Positions 19,239 through 27,890 of a DNA stretch of 64,000 bases are shown here, piece after piece. Every line of letters starts with the position of its first letter. The first letter of the stretch is position 1. Source of the DNA: Gracilibacillus suaedae (GTDB lineage Bacteria; Bacillota; Bacilli; Bacillales; Amphibacillaceae); contig NZ_JAGFVL010000057.1 of assembly GCF_017599345.1 (NCBI RefSeq), positions 148,562-212,561 of the forward strand, in the 5' to 3' direction. The notes below the pieces were generated by a model that was not told where the DNA came from, did no database searches, and worked only from the letters and a program-made list of their open reading frames with translations. The translations under genes and the position numbers were made by a program.

Positions 19239-20075
19239 TTAGAAAATGTTTTTAAGGACTTCTAGTATCCCGCTAGAATAATGAGATACTGTTACTTTAT
19301 CGTGTAATCCTTTGGCTTCTTCGGTGGCATTACCCAATAAATAACCATGCTTTACTGTTTTTAGCATCTCTATATCATTACCACTATCTCCAAAAGCAAT
19401 TGTGTTAACTAAAGGCACTTGATAATAGTTAATCATAAACTTTACTACTTCTTTTTTTCCTGTATTATGAGGGATAAAATCAACATCAAATGCACCTTCA
19501 GGGTCTCCTGCTTTTGGATTGCATTGGTTTATATTTATTCCTATACCGTTTATTTTAGCTAAATGTCTAATTATCTTTAAATCATATTGGCTTTGCGTCT
19601 TGGATTTTTCAAAATAGTAGTAGTTAAACTTATAACGTTTTTGTCCAAACTGAGTTTGCTCTACAAGTTTAATTTTATATACATTGTCCAATTCATTAAT
19701 AAGTTCTTTTACCTTGTCGTTTGAGAAATTAGCTTTTGTTAATCTGTTTTCCCATTCCTTATTAATTAGCAATTCTCCATTTTCTCTTACATTATATACT
19801 TCAGTACCTAAGTTACTTGCTATAAAATGGGGACTATAAGAAATATTTGCCCGCTCCATTTTATGAACAATTTGATTTAGGTCGCTTCCAGTTATCCAAC
19901 CGATTTTGACGAATCGTTTATGTACGAGATTATTAAGGTACTCCTCCAATTCATATAAATTATTCAACAATTCATCTGTACAATCATGAGGGAAATAAGT
20001 TTCATCAAAATCAAAAAAGATTAGATAATTTACCTCATGAGAAGTTGGAAAAGATTTATTAATCCTATAATTCAC
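19239..20075 (-). CDS. ntdB: HAD phosphatase, NtdB-like (kanosamine-6-phosphate phosphatase)
   Basis: A 278-residue HAD-superfamily hydrolase of the sucrose-phosphatase-like group. Motif I is FFDFDETYFPHDC (about residues 19-31), motif II the Thr in GWITGSDLN, the acidic motif IV GDSGNDIEML near the C-terminus. The cap region contains QCNPKAGDPEGAFDVDFIP. Wording and order follow Bacillus subtilis NtdB closely, from memory. GTG 20075 is preferred because GGGGTGG lies 6 bases upstream; ATG 20090 is the alternative and lacks a site. It is divergent from the LacI-type gene. The usual partners ntdA and ntdC are not in this window. Confidence 0.8.
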   Translation of the reverse strand: MNYRINKSFPTSHEVNYLIFFDFDETYFPHDCTDELLNNLYELEEYLNNLVHKRFVKIGWITGSDLNQIVHKMERANISYSPHFIASNLGTEVYNVRENGELLINKEWENRLTKANFSNDKVKELINELDNVYKIKLVEQTQFGQKRYKFNYYYFEKSKTQSQYDLKIIRHLAKINGIGININQCNPKAGDPEGAFDVDFIPHNTGKKEVVKFMINYYQVPLVNTIAFGDSGNDIEMLKTVKHGYLLGNATEEAKGLHDKVTVSHYSSGILEVLKNIF

Positions 20076-20103
20076 TATTAACCACCCCATTGATTTACTT
20101 TGT

Positions 20104-20131
20104 TATAATATAATTGCTGGGATTGGTCCCA
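20104..20131 (+). promoter_or_regulatory. ntdB-ntdR divergent control region with operator candidate
   Basis: A TATAAT (20104-20109) is followed by the inverted repeat TGGGATTGGTCCCA (20118-20131), placed between the divergent ntdB and ntdR. Such a palindrome next to a -10 box suits a LacI-family operator, probably bound by the adjacent regulator. This is inferred from position and symmetry only. Confidence 0.5.
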
Positions 20132-20158
20132 TGTCAATATTTTTTTTAGAGGTGCAAA

Positions 20159-21148
20159 ATGGTAACAATATATGATATTGCTCGTCTAAGTGGTGTTTCG
20201 AAATCAACAGTTTCAAGGGTAATTTCTAATCACCCTTATGTATCAACTGAAACAAAAAGCAAAGTAATTAAAGTTATGCAAGAGCATAATTATGTTACAA
20301 ATTCTCTTGCTAAACAATTTCGGCAAAAGCAAACAAAGTGTATAGCTATTCTCATCCCTGATCTAAATCATCCTTATTTTAGTCAATTAGTTAGCTATAT
20401 ATCTGCTGATTGTTATAAAAGTGGTTTTAAAACTGTCGTGCATCAAACTTTTTTAGACAAAAATATAGAAAGAGAGGTATACAATCAACTTCAAAAAAAT
20501 GAATATGATGCCCTTATTTTAACTTCCTCTACATTACCAGAGGTAGAAATTGCTGAATATACAGGAAATAAAATAATCGTTGCTTGTAATGAAGATTTTC
20601 GAGGAGACTATTTTGACGTTTTTTGTTTAAATGAGGAAGAGGTAACAATGAAAGCAACATCATATCTCCTAAGTAAAGGGTTTACAAAATTAGGCTTCTG
20701 TTCGGACAATATTTCTTCCCCTTTACAACAAGCAAGATTAAAGGGATTTATTTTAGCTCACAATAAAAAGGGATTAAAGCACAACAAAGACTTTCTTTTT
20801 AATGACATATCCAATATAGAAGATGGAATCATATTAGGTAAAAGACTTTTTAGAGATAATTTAGAAATAGAAGGCATTATCGCTGGAAGTGACTTCGTTG
20901 CCGCTGGATTAATAAGATCGGCTATTAGAAATAACATTCAAATACCTCAACATTTATCAATAGTTGGTTTTGATAATCACCCAATATCACTAGTTACGAA
21001 TCCACAAATTTCCACTATCTGTAATCATATTCAGGATATGTCTAATGACTTAGTAAATCACATAGTAAATAAAATTAATGGTGGTGTAAAACAATCCCCT
21101 ATCAAAAAGGTATATAATGGAGAATTTATTAATAGAAATTCTAGCTAA
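20159..21148 (+). CDS. ntdR: LacI-family transcriptional regulator, NtdR-like
   Basis: A 329-residue repressor or activator. The N-terminal helix-turn-helix TIYDIARLSGVSKSTVSRVI (residues 3-22) and hinge helix are followed by a periplasmic-binding-like sensor domain (AILIPDLNHPYFSQLV, GIIAGSDFVAAGLI, LSIVGFDNHPIS). ATG 20159 follows AGAGGTG. It lies divergent from ntdB, the arrangement expected for a local regulator responding to an aminosugar such as kanosamine (inference). The gene is clearly more AT-rich than the pur genes, which suggests acquisition. Confidence 0.85.
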   Translation: MVTIYDIARLSGVSKSTVSRVISNHPYVSTETKSKVIKVMQEHNYVTNSLAKQFRQKQTKCIAILIPDLNHPYFSQLVSYISADCYKSGFKTVVHQTFLDKNIEREVYNQLQKNEYDALILTSSTLPEVEIAEYTGNKIIVACNEDFRGDYFDVFCLNEEEVTMKATSYLLSKGFTKLGFCSDNISSPLQQARLKGFILAHNKKGLKHNKDFLFNDISNIEDGIILGKRLFRDNLEIEGIIAGSDFVAAGLIRSAIRNNIQIPQHLSIVGFDNHPISLVTNPQISTICNHIQDMSNDLVNHIVNKINGGVKQSPIKKVYNGEFINRNSS

Positions 21149-21247
21149 TGTTTAGCACTATACACTCAGGAATAACAACTGCTATTTTTCGTAACGAGTT
21201 CGGTTTAGGGGTGAAATATTTAATTTTCAACCTCAATTAACAGTTTA

Positions 21248-21287
21248 GTAAAAAGCGTAACGGAGTTTAACCCATTACGCTTTTTAC
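21248..21287. terminator. bidirectional terminator after ntdR
   Basis: GTAAAAAGCGTAA (21248-21260) pairs with TTACGCTTTTTAC (21275-21287), leaving a 14-base loop. A- and T-runs on either side allow use from both strands. Confidence 0.8.
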
Positions 21288-21329
21288 CATTCGAATCACT
21301 CTTTAGTTGAAAAACGAGATTTTAACTGA

Positions 21330-21364
21330 AATCAAAAATCACTCAACATCATATTGAGTGATTA
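21330..21364 (-). terminator. terminator of moaC
   Basis: On the minus strand, directly after the moaC stop, AATCACTCAA pairs with TTGAGTGATT and runs into ATTTTTGATTT. A typical intrinsic terminator, partly overlapping the stop codon. Confidence 0.75.
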
Positions 21365-21847
21365 CTCTTTTCTCCTATATACCCCACTTTTCCCACCAGT
21401 TTTTTCAACTAAATAAGTTTGCCCAATTACCATACCTTTATCAACTGCTTTACACATATCATAAATCGTTAATGCCGTAACAGAAGCAGCGGTTAAAGCT
21501 TCCATTTCAACCCCGGTGCTTCCTTTAGTCTTGGCTTCTACTGTTATCACTAGCTCATATGTATCCTCATCGTTTTTCCAGTCAAAATGAATGTTGACCC
21601 CGCTTAATGGTAACGGATGACACATCGGAATAATTGTTGATGTTTGCTTTGCTGCCATAATTCCTGCTACTTGTGCAACAGAAAGGACATCCCCTTTACC
21701 GATAGTTTGATCCACGATTTTCGTGTAGATTTCTTGATTTACCAAAATGCTTGAGCGGGCAATGGCAGTTCTGCTTGTTATCTGTTTGTCTGTTATATCC
21801 ACCATTTTTGCTCTACCTTGTTTATTTATATGAGAAAAATCAGCCAT
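21362..21847 (-). CDS. moaC: cyclic pyranopterin monophosphate synthase, MoaC
   Basis: Forms cPMP from the MoaA product, the first stable pterin of molybdenum cofactor synthesis. The 161-residue protein begins [21 protein letters not shown]. It has [17 protein letters not shown] near residue 70 and [30 protein letters not shown] near 110-140, both diagnostic. ATG 21847 is chosen because the family starts there and AAGGTTGGTG lies just upstream; an in-frame upstream extension is non-homologous. A -10-like TATAAT on the minus strand (21870-21875) suggests its own promoter, divergent from modA. Confidence 0.94.
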   Translation of the reverse strand: MADFSHINKQGRAKMVDITDKQITSRTAIARSSILVNQEIYTKIVDQTIGKGDVLSVAQVAGIMAAKQTSTIIPMCHPLPLSGVNIHFDWKNDEDTYELVITVEAKTKGSTGVEMEALTAASVTALTIYDMCKAVDKGMVIGQTYLVEKTGGKSGVYRRKE

Positions 21848-21888
21848 GCTATCACCAACCTTCGCCATCATTATACTATAAAAAAACA

Positions 21889-21897
21889 TGTTATAAT
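21889..21897 (+). promoter_or_regulatory. extended -10 promoter of modA
   Basis: TG-T-TATAAT (21889-21897) lies 28 bases upstream of the modA start, divergent from moaC. No good -35 box is visible, as is common for extended -10 promoters. No molybdate-responsive motif could be recognised. Confidence 0.5.
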
Positions 21898-21925
21898 AGA
21901 AAGATCATGACAGGAAGGGTTACCG

Positions 21926-22693
21926 ATGAAAATGAAACGAATACTATACATATTATTAGCTCTTAGTCTATTAACGGCATGCCAGCAGGAAGAGGAAGAA
22001 ATAACGATTTCGGCAGCAGCATCCTTAACAGACACATTACAAGAGATTGTACAACAATTCGAAGAGGAAAACCCTCATATAAATGTATCGCTCAATTTGG
22101 GCGGATCAGGCTCATTGAGTCAGCAAATTATCCAAGGGGCACCAGCAGATATTTTCTTTTCGGCATCTGTTCCACATTTTGATCGTGTGTTGCAAGCAGG
22201 ATTAATCAAGGAAGAGAATGCTCGTGCTTTATTAGCGAATGAACTGGTGTGGATTCAGCCACAAAGTGATCAACCAGCTACTACTGTGGGATCATTTGAT
22301 CAAATGGCGATTGGCACACCGGAGACCGTTCCAGCTGGCAACTATGCAAAACAAGCTTTGACAGCACAAGGGATATATCAGGAAATAAAAGAGAAACTCA
22401 TTTTTACCAAAGATGTTAGACAAGTCATGCAATATGTAGAAACTAGTAATGTAGATGCTGGCATTGTCTATCGTACAGATGCATTAATTTCTGATAAGGT
22501 GCAAATCAATGAAACACTGCCATTGGGAAAGCATGAACCAATCATATACCCAGTTGGTATCATCGAGGATTCTCAAGCGGTAGAAGCTTTTTATAACTAC
22601 TTACAATCAGCAAAAGCACTCGACATTTTTCAACAATACGGATTTCAAGAAATAGATGGTGACACAGATGGAAACATTTTTTCAACCGATTAA
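21926..22693 (+). CDS. modA: molybdate ABC transporter substrate-binding lipoprotein, ModA
   Basis: A 255-residue extracytoplasmic solute-binding protein. The lipobox LLTAC puts the lipidated Cys at residue 19. The mature part starts ITISAAASLTDTLQEI and shows NLGGSGSLSQQIIQGAPADIFFSAS, the typical ModA oxyanion-binding stretches, and later AGIVYRTDAL. The 3' end overlaps modB by 26 bases. Confidence 0.93.
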   Translation: MKMKRILYILLALSLLTACQQEEEEITISAAASLTDTLQEIVQQFEEENPHINVSLNLGGSGSLSQQIIQGAPADIFFSASVPHFDRVLQAGLIKEENARALLANELVWIQPQSDQPATTVGSFDQMAIGTPETVPAGNYAKQALTAQGIYQEIKEKLIFTKDVRQVMQYVETSNVDAGIVYRTDALISDKVQINETLPLGKHEPIIYPVGIIEDSQAVEAFYNYLQSAKALDIFQQYGFQEIDGDTDGNIFSTD

Positions 22694-23318
22694 ATTATCA
22701 CTAATAGTTGCGAGTATAGCATTACTGGTTGTCTTTATTTTAGGAGTTTCGGCAGCATGGGTGATGTCCAAGAAAAAATTTAGAGGAAAAGTGTTAATTG
22801 AAACAATATTATTATTACCAATTGTTTTACCCCCAACAGTAATCGGGTTTATTTTAATCATGTTATTTGGTCAAAACGGTTTGTTAGGTAAAGTAACGAA
22901 TCTATTGTTTAATCAGTCACTAATGTTTACCATTTGGGCTGCAGTAATCGCAGCGGTAGTAGTTGCTTTTCCACTTATGTATCAATCTGTTAAAACAGGT
23001 TTAACATTTGTGGACCGTCATATAGAAGATGCGGCAAGAGTAGATGGCTCCAACGAATGGAATGTTTTTAGGTATATCACTTTACCATTAATCAAGAGAC
23101 CTATTCTTTCAGGTGTGATTCTTAGCTTTGCCAGAGCATTAGGCGAATTTGGAGCTACATTAATGTTTGCCGGAAATATTCCTGGACGAACACAGACAAT
23201 ACCAATGGCGATTTATGTAGCCTTTGAATCCAATAAAATAACACTTGCATGGGCGTGGGTTTTATCTATTATTGTCGTATCCTTTGTTATGCTTCTTTTT
23301 ATACGTAAATCTGCCTAA
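22668..23318 (+). CDS. modB: molybdate ABC transporter permease, ModB
   Basis: A 216-residue membrane permease with five to six hydrophobic segments. The EAA loop DAARVDGSNEWNVFRYITLPLIKRPILSG contacts the ATPase, and LPIVLPPTVIGF is characteristic of ModB. ATG 22668 is preferred over GTG 22656 because GATGGTG at 22651-22657 gives suitable spacing. No modC ATPase follows; the next gene is yerA. The partner ATPase must be elsewhere or shared with another system. Confidence 0.92.
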   Translation: METFFQPIKLSLIVASIALLVVFILGVSAAWVMSKKKFRGKVLIETILLLPIVLPPTVIGFILIMLFGQNGLLGKVTNLLFNQSLMFTIWAAVIAAVVVAFPLMYQSVKTGLTFVDRHIEDAARVDGSNEWNVFRYITLPLIKRPILSGVILSFARALGEFGATLMFAGNIPGRTQTIPMAIYVAFESNKITLAWAWVLSIIVVSFVMLLFIRKSA

Positions 23319-23349
23319 AAAATAGTCATAAATTTGTAAAAAATACACA

Positions 23350-23364
23350 ATGCAAACGCTATCA
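23350..23364 (+). promoter_or_regulatory. cre site (CcpA operator) upstream of yerA
   Basis: ATGCAAACGCTATCA matches the consensus WTGNAANCGNWNNCW at every position. It overlaps the expected -35 region of an extended -10 promoter (TGTTAGAAT at about 23369-23377), 50 bases before yerA. This suggests carbon catabolite repression of the deaminase gene. Confidence 0.7.
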
Positions 23365-23413
23365 ATGCATGTTAGAATAAAAGGAAATCAAAAAAGAAGT
23401 TGAGGAGATTATG

Positions 23414-25156
23414 ATGAATGATCATTTATATAGATGGAGAAATAAAGAAATTCGTAAGCAAGTAGCTGTTATTGATGGTAAAGAGTCACCAACATTAATT
23501 CTGAAAAATGCGCTTTACTTAAATGTTTTTTTAAGAAAATGGTTGGAGGCTCATATTTGGATTTACCATGATAGGATTGTATATGTTGGTTCAAAATTAC
23601 CTACATCTTTAACAGATGTTGAAGTAGTAGATTGTACAGGTAAATATGTGGTCCCAGGTTATATTGAACCACACGCACATCCATTTCAACTTTATAACCC
23701 TTATGAATTAGCTATGTATGCCGGCCAAACAGGAACAACAACATTGATGAATGACAACTTACCATGGCTTTATTTAACCAATAGAGAGAAAGCGTTTACA
23801 TTGTTAGAGGATTTCATGAAGCTCCCCGTATCGATGTATTGGTGGGCAAGGTTTGACTCGCAGTCTGAAATTAATGAGGAACAAGAGATTTTTAAGGATG
23901 AGGAAGTGCAAGCATGGTTACAGCATGAAGCAGTTGTGCAAGGAGGAGAATTAACGGCATGGCCCCAAGTGATGCGTGATGATGACCGTATTCTCCATTG
24001 GATGCAGGAAGCAAAGAGACTTCGCAAGCCGGTTGAGGGGCACTTCCCGGGTGCTTCTGAGCATACATTAGTGAAGTTAAAGCTTCTTGGTGTTAGCTCA
24101 GATCATGAAGCATTATCAGGAGAAGAAGTATATAACCGTTTATCAATGGGGTATCGCGTAGGCTTGCGCAATTCTTCGGTACGCCCTGATTTGGCAAAGT
24201 TGTTAAGAGAATTACAGGATCTCGGGATCCATTCTTATGATTTTCTAACGATGACTACAGACGGCTCTACACCTGCTTTTTACGAGAATGGTATCATTAA
24301 TCAATGTATTCAAATCGCAATAGATAGTGGAGTTCCGGAGATTGAAGCATATATGATGGGGACATATAATGCAGCTGAGCAATTCCATTTAGAAGAACGA
24401 CTCGGTGGGATAGCACCAGGTCGAGTAGCACATTTAAATATATTATCAGAAGTTAATAATGCCACACCGGAATCTGTTATTGCTAAAGGAATGTGGTTGA
24501 AAAAAGACGGACAATTGGTTGAGCAAGATATCGAAATCGATTGGGATAAATACGGATTAGGAGAACTTAGATTAGATTGGCAGTTAACAGAAAAAGACTT
24601 GCAATTCTCGATGCCAGTCGGTTTAAAAATGGTTAATGATGTCATCATGAAACCATATCCAATTACGATTGACGCCAATACGGAAGAAATTACGAACTCA
24701 AAAGATGAATCGTTCCTGATGTTAATCGACCGTGAAGGACAGTGGCGAGTAAACACCATTATAAAAGGGTTTACGAAAACATTAGGTGGATTGGCCAGTT
24801 CCTATTCGTTAACCGGTGATATCGTGTTAATCGGGAAAAGTAAATCAGATCTGTTACTAGCGTTTTCAAGAATGAAGGAAATTGGCGGTGGAATTGTCCT
24901 TGTGCATGAAGGAAAAGTTGTTTTTGAATTACCGTTGCAAATTGCTGGCATGATGTACAAAGGCAAGATGCCAAAACTGATAGAAGAAGATAAACAATTA
25001 AAGGAAATTTTAATCGATCACGGCTATCAATATGAAGATCCACCTTACAATTTACTTTTCTTATCGTCGATGCATTTACCTTTTGTACGGATTACACCGT
25101 TAGGCATAATCGATGTAAAGAAGAAAGATATACTCTTTCCAGCGATTATGCGTTAA
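23414..25156 (+). CDS. yerA: adenine deaminase-related amidohydrolase, YerA
   Basis: A 580-residue amidohydrolase of the adenine deaminase family. The metal-binding EPHAHPF motif lies near residue 91. EGHFPGASEHTLVKLKLLGVSSDHEA (near 210-235) is followed by TTDGSTPAF. The C-terminal domain resembles the second part of AdeC (SYSLTGDIVLIG, RMKEIGGGIVLV). Its position after the pur operon and before yerB-yerC equals Bacillus subtilis yerA. Adenine deamination is likely but not proven for this branch. ATG 23414 gives better spacing to GAGGAG than ATG 23411. A cre site lies upstream. Confidence 0.88.
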   Translation: MNDHLYRWRNKEIRKQVAVIDGKESPTLILKNALYLNVFLRKWLEAHIWIYHDRIVYVGSKLPTSLTDVEVVDCTGKYVVPGYIEPHAHPFQLYNPYELAMYAGQTGTTTLMNDNLPWLYLTNREKAFTLLEDFMKLPVSMYWWARFDSQSEINEEQEIFKDEEVQAWLQHEAVVQGGELTAWPQVMRDDDRILHWMQEAKRLRKPVEGHFPGASEHTLVKLKLLGVSSDHEALSGEEVYNRLSMGYRVGLRNSSVRPDLAKLLRELQDLGIHSYDFLTMTTDGSTPAFYENGIINQCIQIAIDSGVPEIEAYMMGTYNAAEQFHLEERLGGIAPGRVAHLNILSEVNNATPESVIAKGMWLKKDGQLVEQDIEIDWDKYGLGELRLDWQLTEKDLQFSMPVGLKMVNDVIMKPYPITIDANTEEITNSKDESFLMLIDREGQWRVNTIIKGFTKTLGGLASSYSLTGDIVLIGKSKSDLLLAFSRMKEIGGGIVLVHEGKVVFELPLQIAGMMYKGKMPKLIEEDKQLKEILIDHGYQYEDPPYNLLFLSSMHLPFVRITPLGIIDVKKKDILFPAIMR

Positions 25157-25165
25157 GAAAAGAGG

Positions 25166-25235
25166 TTGGCGATTAGTCAACTTTCCTCTATAATAGAATT
25201 AGTTCTATCGGCATGCAGCGAATAAGCATGCCGAT
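25166..25235 (+). promoter_or_regulatory. promoter and leader hairpin of yerB
   Basis: TTGGCG (25166-25171) and TATAAT (25189-25194) are 17 bp apart. Downstream, in the transcribed leader, ATCGGCATGC (25207-25216) pairs perfectly with GCATGCCGAT (25226-25235). The hairpin has no clear T-run, so it could be a weak terminator for yerA, an attenuator or an mRNA-stabilising structure. Confidence 0.5.
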
Positions 25236-25281
25236 ATTCCGTTTAAACTATTTTTAGAGATTAGAAAAGGTGGCCTTTTGG

Positions 25282-26331
25282 ATGAAGAAATGGTGTGTAC
25301 TTTTTATTATTTTATTATGTTCACTTGTAGCATGTTCTAATGATGAAGAAACGACAAACGAACAAGATCAGGAAGAACCAGAGGAAAGTGTGGAAGAGGA
25401 GCCGGTTGAGCCTGAAGAACCGGAGAAACCAGAGCATGTATACCCGCTAACGGGGCTTGAAGCGGAGGAGGATGTGACGGATCGATTAATTGCTGTTATG
25501 GTCAACAATCACCCAAAAGCAAGACCACAAACAGGCCTTTCTCAGGCAGATATGGTGTTTGAAATTTTGGCAGAAGGCAATGTTACTCGTTTTATGGCTC
25601 TCTATCAAAGTCATATACCTGATCGTGTTGGTCCTGTTAGAAGTGCAAGACCATACTATTTTAATCTAGCAAACGATTATAATGCGCTTTATGTTTATCA
25701 TGGTGCTGCAGATCATATAGAAAATATGATTCAATCAGGTGCAGTGCAAGGATTAAATGGTATGTATTATGATAATGATAAAGTGTTATTTGAAAGATCA
25801 ACTGATCGTAACCCGCCGCATAATTCGTATACACTATTTGACGGTATCTACGATCGGGCAGAGGAACAGGGATATTCGCTTGAAGCAGATTATCAACCGA
25901 TGGCATTTTTGGAGGACGAGTCTGTAGAAGGTGAAGATGCTTCTGATGTTAGCTTTCATTACGGTAATTATAGTGTAAGGTACCAATATGATGAGACAAC
26001 AGAAAAATATTTTCGATATAGTGATGGTGTACAGACAGTAGAATATGCCGACAGTTCGCCTATTCAATTGGATAATGTATTAATCATGGAAACAGCTCAT
26101 CAAGTAATTGATGATCAAGGACGCCGTGAGATTGATTTTAGTTCCGGCGGAAATGCTTTATTACTACAGCAAGGTAAAGTGCAAGACGTGCAATGGGAAA
26201 GAAAAGATGGTAGAATAATCCCAACGAAAGATGGAGAGCCTGTTCCGTTAGTTCCAGGACAAACTTGGATCAATGTGATTCCTACAAGCCCTGGTATTGA
26301 TGGTGTTGAGTTTTCAAACACAGCGGAGTAA
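25282..26331 (+). CDS. yerB: DUF3048 lipoprotein YerB
   Basis: A 349-residue lipoprotein: lipobox SLVAC with Cys at residue 18, then a long Glu/Pro-rich acidic linker (about 20-55), then the two-part DUF3048 domain (YPLTGLEAEE, RPQTGLSQADMVFEILAEGNVTR, VGPVRSARPYYF, PLVPGQTWINVIPT). ATG 25282 is chosen over GTG 25270 because AAAAGGTGG at 25265-25273 fits it. Likely on the outer face of the membrane. Exact role unknown. It is followed closely by yerC. Confidence 0.9.
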   Translation: MKKWCVLFIILLCSLVACSNDEETTNEQDQEEPEESVEEEPVEPEEPEKPEHVYPLTGLEAEEDVTDRLIAVMVNNHPKARPQTGLSQADMVFEILAEGNVTRFMALYQSHIPDRVGPVRSARPYYFNLANDYNALYVYHGAADHIENMIQSGAVQGLNGMYYDNDKVLFERSTDRNPPHNSYTLFDGIYDRAEEQGYSLEADYQPMAFLEDESVEGEDASDVSFHYGNYSVRYQYDETTEKYFRYSDGVQTVEYADSSPIQLDNVLIMETAHQVIDDQGRREIDFSSGGNALLLQQGKVQDVQWERKDGRIIPTKDGEPVPLVPGQTWINVIPTSPGIDGVEFSNTAE

Positions 26332-26349
26332 AAAGGAGAGATGTATACC

Positions 26350-26646
26350 ATGCAAATCGATAAATTGCGTGGCAAACAATTAGATCAATTATTTGATGCT
26401 ATTTTATCGCTGGAAGACCGGGAAGAGTGCTACCGCTTTTTTGATGATATTGCAACAATGAATGAAATTCAATCATTGGCACAACGATTACAAGTAGCGA
26501 AAATGCTTGACGAAGGCAGAACATACACCGCTATTGCAGAAGAATCAAGCGCATCTACGACAACCATCTCTCGAGTGAAGAGATGCCTTGCTTATGGCAC
26601 CGATGGATACCGTATGGTGTTGGATCGTTTGAAGGAAAAAGAGTAA
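26350..26646 (+). CDS. yerC: TrpR-like DNA-binding protein YerC
   Basis: A 98-residue protein of the YerC/YecD TrpR-related family. A helical Trp-repressor-like fold (EIQSLAQRLQVAKML, residues 36-50) is followed by a helix-turn-helix (TYTAIAEESSASTTTISRVKRCL, about 57-79). ATG 26350 (MQIDKLRGK) is the homologous start; ATG 26341 is too close to AAGGAGAG at 26333-26340. The regulatory target is unknown. It is probably cotranscribed with yerB and ends in a terminator. Confidence 0.92.
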   Translation: MQIDKLRGKQLDQLFDAILSLEDREECYRFFDDIATMNEIQSLAQRLQVAKMLDEGRTYTAIAEESSASTTTISRVKRCLAYGTDGYRMVLDRLKEKE

Positions 26647-26650
26647 AATT

Positions 26651-26685
26651 AGGAGTGCCTTCTTAGCTGAAGGGACTCTTTTTAG
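26651..26685 (+). terminator. intrinsic terminator after yerC
   Basis: GGAGTGCCTTC pairs with GAAGGGACTC and ends in TTTTT (to 26683). The 21-bp repeat array begins a few bases later. Confidence 0.82.
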
Positions 26686-26687
26686 GT

Positions 26688-26783
26688 AGTGTCCAGAACA
26701 ATGATGAAAGTATCCAGATAACAGTGGAAAGTGTCCAGAAAAAGTGAAATAGTGTCCAGATAATCTTTGGAAGTGTCCAGAAA
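26688..26783. repeat. 21-bp period array, 5 copies of AGTGTCCAGAAA
   Basis: AGT(G/A)TCCAGA(A/T) starts at 26688, 26709, 26730, 26751 and 26772, exactly 21 bp apart, with about 9-base variable fillers. It lies between the yerC terminator and the Gfo/Idh gene. The core differs from the other two arrays in a consistent way (GTCCAG instead of GGCCAT or GACCAT), so copies within an array resemble each other more than copies between arrays. Confidence 0.9.
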
Positions 26784-26811
26784 AAATAACAACAAAATGG
26801 AGGCAATATAT

Positions 26812-27798
26812 ATGATTCGCTTTGGAGTAATAGGTACGAATTGGATTACCGATCGTTTTATTGATGGAGCAAGTAAATTAGCTGATTTTGAGTTAAATGC
26901 TGTTTATTCACGCACGGAAGAAAAAGCAAGAGAGTTTGCGAGTAAGTATAATGTCGAGCATACATATACAACTATTCAGGAGTTGGCAGACAGTGACAAA
27001 GTCGATGCCGTTTATATTGCTTCGCCGACAGCTTATCACTGTGAACATGCGATAGCTTGTATGAAAGGTGGTAAACACGTTATTGTTGAAAAACCTTTTG
27101 CCTCTAATCAGCAAGAGGTACAAGCGATGATTGATACTGCCAAACAACAAAACGTCACGCTGATGGAAGCAATGAAAACGACACATACTCCTAATTTTAA
27201 GCTTATTCAAGAAAGTTTAGCTAAAATTGGCCCGGTTCGCCGTTATGTTGCGAACTTCTGTCAATATTCCTCTCGTTATGATAAATACAAAGAAGGAATT
27301 GTATTAAACGCATTTAAACCGGAATTATCAAACGGGTCATTAATGGATATTGGCGTGTATTGCATTTATCCGATGGTCGCTTTATTTGGCGGGCCAGACC
27401 GTGTGAAAGCAACAGCATATATGCTGGAATCGGGGGTTGACGGCGAAGGAACCGTGACAGTGGACTATCCTTCATTGAACGGTGTCTGTATGTTTTCTAA
27501 AATTACGAACTCTGCTATCCCATCCGAAATTCAAGGGGAAAAAGGATCTATTGTTATTGAGAAACTTTCTGATATGAATAATGTAAAAATCGTGTACAAA
27601 GATGGTTCTGAAGAGATTTTAGAAGCTGGGCAAGAAGAAAACACGATGTATTATGAAGCAAAATCATTTATCGAATCAATTGAGCAAAAAAAGCTGGAAA
27701 ATGACATCAATACATGGGAACATTCCCTTACAACGATGCGAATACTAGATCAGGCACGAAAAGAAATCAGCCTTGTATTTTTGGCTGATAAAAAATAA
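26812..27798 (+). CDS. Gfo/Idh/MocA-family oxidoreductase (YulF-like)
   Basis: A 328-residue NAD(P)-dependent oxidoreductase. The Rossmann motif is RFGVIGTNWITDRF at the N-terminus, with ASPTAYHCEHAIACMKGGKHVIVEKPFA near residues 70-97 holding the catalytic Lys of EKP, and DIGVYCIYP near 180. Similar in outline to Bacillus subtilis YulF; the sugar or inositol substrate is unknown. ATG 26812 has TGGAGG at 26798-26803. An in-frame upstream start would lie inside the repeat array and is rejected. Confidence 0.87.
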   Translation: MIRFGVIGTNWITDRFIDGASKLADFELNAVYSRTEEKAREFASKYNVEHTYTTIQELADSDKVDAVYIASPTAYHCEHAIACMKGGKHVIVEKPFASNQQEVQAMIDTAKQQNVTLMEAMKTTHTPNFKLIQESLAKIGPVRRYVANFCQYSSRYDKYKEGIVLNAFKPELSNGSLMDIGVYCIYPMVALFGGPDRVKATAYMLESGVDGEGTVTVDYPSLNGVCMFSKITNSAIPSEIQGEKGSIVIEKLSDMNNVKIVYKDGSEEILEAGQEENTMYYEAKSFIESIEQKKLENDINTWEHSLTTMRILDQARKEISLVFLADKK

Positions 27799-27800
27799 AT

Positions 27801-27844
27801 ATTACGGACAAAAACAGGATTGAACTTTACATGTTGTCCGTAAG
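27801..27844. repeat. 44-bp GGACA/TGTCC palindromic repeat
   Basis: ATTACGGACA (27801) and TGTCCGTAAG (27835) are inverted arms with starts 34 bp apart and 24 bases between them. The same geometry is found at 13675, 33038 and 33089. It sits between the oxidoreductase stop and its terminator. Confidence 0.75.
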
Positions 27845-27852
27845 AAATGTAA

Positions 27853-27885
27853 AAGGCTGTCACCGAATACTTGTGACAGCCTCTT
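27853..27885. terminator. bidirectional terminator between oxidoreductase and ahpF
   Basis: AAAAGGCTGTCAC pairs with GTGACAGCCTCTTTT (loop CGAATACTT). It has T-rich tails on both strands and serves the convergent genes. Confidence 0.85.
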
Positions 27886-27890
27886 TTATG

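Noticed and set aside
26812..27798. Gfo/Idh oxidoreductase as the missing ntdC
   Set aside because: It lies 5.7 kb away from ntdR, resembles YulF more than NtdC in its visible motifs, and has no ntdA next to it.
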